25,000 bases of DNA, from NCBI GenBank assembly GCA_030435675.1, contig JAUCMV010000039.1, forward strand, positions 1-25,000, read 5' to 3'. Position 1 is the first letter of the stretch. The number at the start of each line of letters is the position of its first letter. Shown one piece after another: positions 20,322 through 25,000 of this stretch. Under the pieces are notes generated by a model. That model was not told the origin of the DNA, did not search any database, and worked only from the letters and a program-made list of their open reading frames with translations. The translations under genes were made by a program, and so were the position numbers. Source of the stretch: Steinernema hermaphroditum. Taxonomy: Eukaryota; Nematoda; Chromadorea; Rhabditida; Steinernematidae.

Positions 20322-21986
20322 TCGATGCCCTACCTTCGAAGCGTCGAGTCCCCAACCTCGATACGCTTCGTCCGAAGCGTCAGCTCTTCAGACAGGGAAT
20401 CTGTCTATATGTCTCGATGCCCTACCTCCGATGCGTCGAGTCGCCAACCTCGACACGCTTCGTCCGAAGCGTCAGCTATTCAGACAGGGAATCTGTCTAT
20501 ATGTCTCGATGCCCTTCCTCCGATGCGTCGAGCCCCCAACCTCGATGCCCTACCTTCGAAGCGTCGAGTCCCCAACCTCGATACCCTTCGTCCGAAGCGT
20601 CAGCTCTTCAGACAGGGAATCTGTCTATATGTCTCGATGCCCTACCTCCGATGCGTCGAGTCGCCAACCTCGATACGCTTCGTCCGAAGCGTCAGCTATT
20701 CAGACAGGGAATCTGTCTATATGTCTCGATGCCCTACCTCCGATGCGTCGAGTCCCCAACCTCGATACGCTTCGTCCGAAGCGTCAGCTCTTCAGACAGG
20801 GAATCTGTCTATATGTCTCGATGCCCTACCTCCGATGCGTCGAGTCCCCAACCTCGATACACGCTTCGTCCGAAGCGTCAGCTATTCAGACAGGGAATCT
20901 GTCTATATGTCTCGATGCCCTTCCTCCGATGCGTCGAGCCCCCAACCTCGATGCCCTACCTTCGAAGCGTCGAGTCCCCAACCTCGATACCCTTCGTCCG
21001 AAGCGTCAGCTCTTCAGACAGGGAATCTGTCTATATGTCTCGATGCCCTACCTCCGATGCGTCGAGTCGCCAACCTCGATACGCTTCGTCCGAAGCGTCA
21101 GCTATTCAGACAGGGAATCTGTCTATATGTCTCGATGCCCTACCTCCGATGCGTCGAGTCCCAACGTCGAACCCTTCGTCCGAAGCGTCAGCTCTTCAGA
21201 CAGGGAATCTGTCTATATGTCTCGATGCCCTACCTTCGAAGCGTCGAGTCCCCAACCTCGATACCCTTCGTCCGAAGCGTCAGCTCTTCAGACAGGGAAT
21301 CTGTCTATATGTCTCGATGCCCTACCTCCGATGCGTCGAGTCGCCAACCTCGACACGCTTCGTCCGAAGCGTCAGCTATTCAGACAGGGAATCTGTCTAT
21401 ATGTCTCGATGCCCTTCCTCCGATGCGTCGAGCCCCCAACCTCGATGCCCTACCTTCGAAGCGTCGAGTCCCCAACCTCGATACCCTTCGTCCGAAGCGT
21501 CAGCTCTTCAGACAGGGAATCTGTCTATATGTCTCGATGCCCTACCTCCGATGCGTCGAGTCGCCAACCTCGACACGCTTCGTCCGAAGCGTCAGCTATT
21601 CAGACAGGGAATCTGTCTATATGTCTCGATGCCCTACCTCCGATGCGTCGAGTCCCCAACCTCGAAGCGTCGAGTCCCCACCCTTCGTCCGAAGCGTCAG
21701 CTATTCAGACAGGGAATCTGTCTATATGTCTCGATGCCCTACCTCCGATGCGTCGAGCCCCCAACCTCGATGCCCTACCTTCGAAGCGTCGAGTCCCCAA
21801 CCTCGATACCCTTCGTCCGAAGCGTCAGCTCTTCAGACAGGGAATCTGTCTATATGTCTCGATGCCCTACCTCCGATGCGTCGAGTCCCCAACCTCGATA
21901 CGCTTCGTCCGAAGCGTCAGCTATTCAGACAGGGAATCTGTCTATATGTCTCGATGCCCTACCTCCGATGCGTCGAGTCCCCAACC

Positions 21987-22056
21987 TCGATGCCCTACCG
22001 AAGCGTCGAGTCCGAAGAGCGTCAGCTCTTCAGACAGGGGAATCTGTCTATATGTC
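21987..22056 (+). repeat. Fused A/B unit with internal deletion
   Basis: An A block lacking TTC (CTACCGAAGCG) passes through GTCCGAAGAGCG straight into the B-block end. The C block has an extra G (CAGGGGAATC). Confidence 0.65.
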
Positions 22057-22460
22057 TCGATGCCCTACCTTCGAAGCGTCGAGTCCCCAACCTCGATACC
22101 CTTCGTCCGAAGCGTCAGCTCTTCAGACAGGGAATCTGTCTATATGTCTCGATGCCCTACCTCCGATGCGTCGAGTCGCCAACCTCGACACGCTTCGTCC
22201 GAAGCGTCAGCTATTCAGACAGGGAATCTGTCTATATGTCTCGATGCCCTACCTCCGATGCGTCGAGCCCCCAACCTCGATGCCCTACCTTCGAAGCGTC
22301 GAGTCCCCAACCTCGATACCCTTCGTCCGAAGCGTCAGCTCTTCAGACAGGGAATCTGTCTATATGTCTCGATGCCCTACCTCCGATACGTCGAGTCGCC
22401 AACCTCGATACGCTTCGTCCGAAGCGTCAGCTCTTCAGACAGGGAATCTGTCTATATGTC

Positions 22461-22519
22461 TCGATGCCCTACCTCCGATGTCAGCCCCTCGACCTTCGAA
22501 GCGTCGAGTCCCCAACCTC
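22461..22519 (+). repeat. Two A blocks joined by a deletion
   Basis: The first A block ends at CCGATG, followed by the private TCAGCCCCTCGAC, and the second A block starts late at CTTCGAAGCG. Confidence 0.65.
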
Positions 22520-24278
22520 GATACCCTTCGTCCGAAGCGTCAGCTCTTCAGACAGGGAATCTGTCTATATGTCTCGATGCCCTACCTCCGATGCCTCGAG
22601 TCGCCAACCTCGACACGCTTCGTCCGAAGCGTCAGCTATTCAGACAGGGAATCTGTCTATATGTCTCGATGCCCTACCTCCGATGCGTCGAGCCCCCAAC
22701 CTCGATGCCCTACCTTCGAAGCGTCGAGTCCCCAACCTCGTACCCTTCGTCCGAAGCGTCAGCTCTTCAGACAGGGAATCTGTCTATATGTCTCGATGCC
22801 CTACCTCCGATGCGTCGAGTCGCCAACCTCGACACGCTTCGTCCGAAGCGTCAGCTATTCAGACAGGGAATCTGTCTATATGTCTCGATGCCCTACCTCC
22901 GATGCGTCGAGTCGCCAACCTCGATACGCTTCGTCCGAAGCGTCAGCTCTTCAGACAGGGAATCTGTCTATATGTCTCGATGCCCTACCTCCGATGCGTC
23001 GAGTCCCCAACCTCGATACGCTTCGTCCGAAGCGTCAGCTCTTCAGACAGGGAATCTGTCTATATGTCTCGATGCCCTACCTCCGATGCGTCGAGTCGCC
23101 AACCTCGACACGCTTCGTCCGAAGCGTCAGCTATTCAGACAGGGAATCTGTCTATATGTCTCGATGCCCTACCTCCGATGCGTCGAGCCCCCAACCTCGA
23201 TGCCCTACCTTCGAAGCGTCGAGTCCCCAACCTCGATACCCTTCGTCCGAAGCGTCAGCTCTTCAGACAGGGAATCTGTCTATATGTCTCGATGCCCTAC
23301 CTCCGATGCGTCGAGTCGCCAACCTCGATACGCTTCGTCCGAAGCGTCAGCTATTCAGACAGGGAATCTGTCTATATGTCTCGATGCCCTACCTCCGATG
23401 CGTCGAGTCCCCAACCTCGATACCCTTCGTCCGAAGCGTCAGCTCTTCAGACAGGAATCTGTCTATATGTCTCGATGCCCTACCTTCGATGCGTCGAGTC
23501 CCCAACCTCGATACGCTTCGTCCGAAGCGTCAGCTCTTCAGACAGGAATCTGTCTATATGTCTCGATGCCCTACCTCCGATGCGTCGAGTCGCCAACCTC
23601 GATACGCTTCGTCCGAAGCGTCAGCTCTTCAGACAGGGAATCTGTCTATATGTCTCGATGCCCTACCTCCGATGCGTCGAGTCGCCAACCTCGATACGCT
23701 TCGTCCGAAGCGTCAGCTATTCAGACAGGGAATCTGTCTATATGTCTCGATGCCCTACCTCCGATGCGTCGAGTCCCCAACCTCGATACCCTTCGTCCGA
23801 AGCGTCAGCTATTCAGACAGGGAATCTGTCTATATGTCTCGATGCCCTACCTCCGAAGCGTCGAGCCCCCAACCTCGATGCCCTACCTTCGAAGCGTCGA
23901 GTCCCCAACCTCGATACCCTTCGTCCGAAGCGTCAGCTCTTCAGACAGGGAATCTGTCTATATGTCTCGATGCCCTACCTCCGATGCCTCGAGTCGCCAA
24001 CCTCGACACGCTTCGTCCGAAGCGTCAGCTATTCAGACAGGGAATCTGTCTATATGTCTCGATGCCCTACCTCCGATGCGTCGAGTCCCCAACCTCGATG
24101 CCCTACCTTCGAAGCGTCGAGTCCCCAACCTCGACACGCTTCGTCCGAAGCGTCAGCTCTTCAGACAGGGAATCTGTCTATATGTCTCGATGCCCTACCT
24201 CCGATGCGTCGAGTCGCCAACCTCGACACGCTTCGTCCGAAGCGTCAGCTATTCAGACAGGGAATCTGTCTATATGTC

Positions 24279-24327
24279 TCGACTGCCCCCCCCTACCTCT
24301 CCCGATCGAAGCGTCGAGTCCCCAACC
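24279..24327 (+). repeat. Altered A block with C8 run
   Basis: TCGACTG is followed by eight C, then CTACCTCTCCCGATCGAAGCG; regular blocks have TCGATGCCC followed by CCTCCGAAGCG. This is the second place, after 1683-1690, where a C8 run marks a damaged block. Confidence 0.6.
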
Positions 24328-25000
24328 TCGATACCCTTCGTCCGAAGCGTCAGCTCTTCAGACAGGGAATCTGTCTATATGTCTCGATGCCCTACCTCCG
24401 ATGCGTCGAGTCCCCAACCTCGATACCGCTTCGTCCGAAGCGTCAGCTCTTCAGACAGGGAATCTGTCTATATGTCTCGATGCCCTACCTCCGATGCCTC
24501 GAGTCGCCAACCTCGACACGCTTCGTCCGAAGCGTCAGCTATTCAGACAGGGAATCTGTCTATATGTCTCGATGCCCTACCTCCGATGCGTCGAGTCCCC
24601 AACCTCGATGCCCTACCTTCGAAGCGTCGAGTCCCCAACCTCGATACCCTTCGTCCGAAGCGTCAGCTCTTCAGACAGGGAATCTGTCTATATGTCTCGA
24701 TGCCCTACCTCCGATGCGTCGAGTCGCCAACCTCGACACGCTTCGTCCGAAGCGTCAGCTATTCAGACAGGGAATCTGTCTATATGTCTCGATGCCCTAC
24801 CTCCGATGCGTCGAGTCCCCAACCTCGATGCACCGCTTCGTCCGAAGCGTCAGCTCTTCAGACAGGGAATCTGTCTATATGTCTCGATGCCCTACCTCCG
24901 ATGCGTCGAGTCGCCAACCTCGACACGCTTCGTCCGAAGCGTCAGCTCTTCAGACAGGGAATCTGTCTATATGTCTCGATGCCCTACCTCCGATGCGTCG

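Larger units (their letters stand above)
13480..25000 (+). repeat. Satellite array, right arm (92/128-bp modular units)
   Basis: This is the same satellite in the same orientation as the left arm, resuming at AATCTGTCT and running off the window in mid-unit. The first 800 bp carry variants private to this end (TTTCGAAACG, CCTCGGTGCC). The middle shows a 440-bp higher-order period. The last 5 kb have more consecutive 92-bp units. After the TAG at 14983-14985 I find no stop codon in any + strand frame to the end of the window. The minus strand has stops in every unit. No gene is supported. Confidence 0.97.

Noticed and set aside
1..25000. rDNA intergenic spacer or telomeric array
   Set aside because: No rRNA sequence and no telomere-like short repeat is present in the window. 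The location cannot be decided without flanking DNA.

Overview
The whole window is non-coding repeat DNA. About 22.4 kb is one tandem satellite, present as two arms (1-10904 and 13480-25000) that run off both window ends. A 2.6-kb non-satellite spacer (10905-13479) separates the arms, and it is itself built mostly of degenerate short repeats and internal duplications. I found no gene with recognisable protein content, no rRNA or tRNA, no CRISPR array and no transposase.

The satellite unit is modular. The shortest regular monomer is 92 bp: a 36-bp A block (begins TCGATGCCC, ends CCCCAACC), a related 36-bp B block (begins TCGATAC or TCGACAC, ends TTCAGAC) and a 20-bp C block (AGGGAATCTGTCTATATGTC). 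Adding one, two or three extra A blocks gives the 128-, 164- and 200-bp units that are also seen. Each unit carries up to three inverted repeats, two of them directly abutting, so the single strand could fold into a row of hairpins. Every unit is free of stop codons on the + strand in all three frames. Unit lengths are 2 modulo 3, so the frame rotates from unit to unit. Very long open frames, up to 3783 codons, are a by-product of this and are not annotated as genes.

Layout: 1-10904, left arm, a mixture of 92- and 128-bp units with a clean 38-bp AT-rich insertion at 1450-1487; 10905-13479, spacer, consisting of a boundary inverted repeat, a pyrimidine-rich stretch, about 1.7 kb of degenerate CAGATGCT-type repeats with four larger duplication pairs, and a short unique end; 13480-15100, right-arm start, which contains a roughly 99% identical copy of the last 698 bp of the left arm exactly 4189 bp downstream; about 15650-19640, a domain with a clear 440-bp higher-order repeat; 19640-25000, less regular array with more consecutive 92-bp units.

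Organism: a eukaryote is most likely, because of the very long homogenised satellite with higher-order structure and the lack of any gene in 25 kb. The unit is about 55% GC and is not depleted in CpG, which argues against a heavily CpG-methylated genome or fungal RIP acting on this locus. I cannot name the lineage. Subtelomeric, pericentromeric and rDNA-spacer locations all remain possible. The most interesting observations are the hairpin-tiled modular monomer, the spacer that splits the array at the centre of one of its dyads, and the paralogous unsplit copy of the same site 4.2 kb away.
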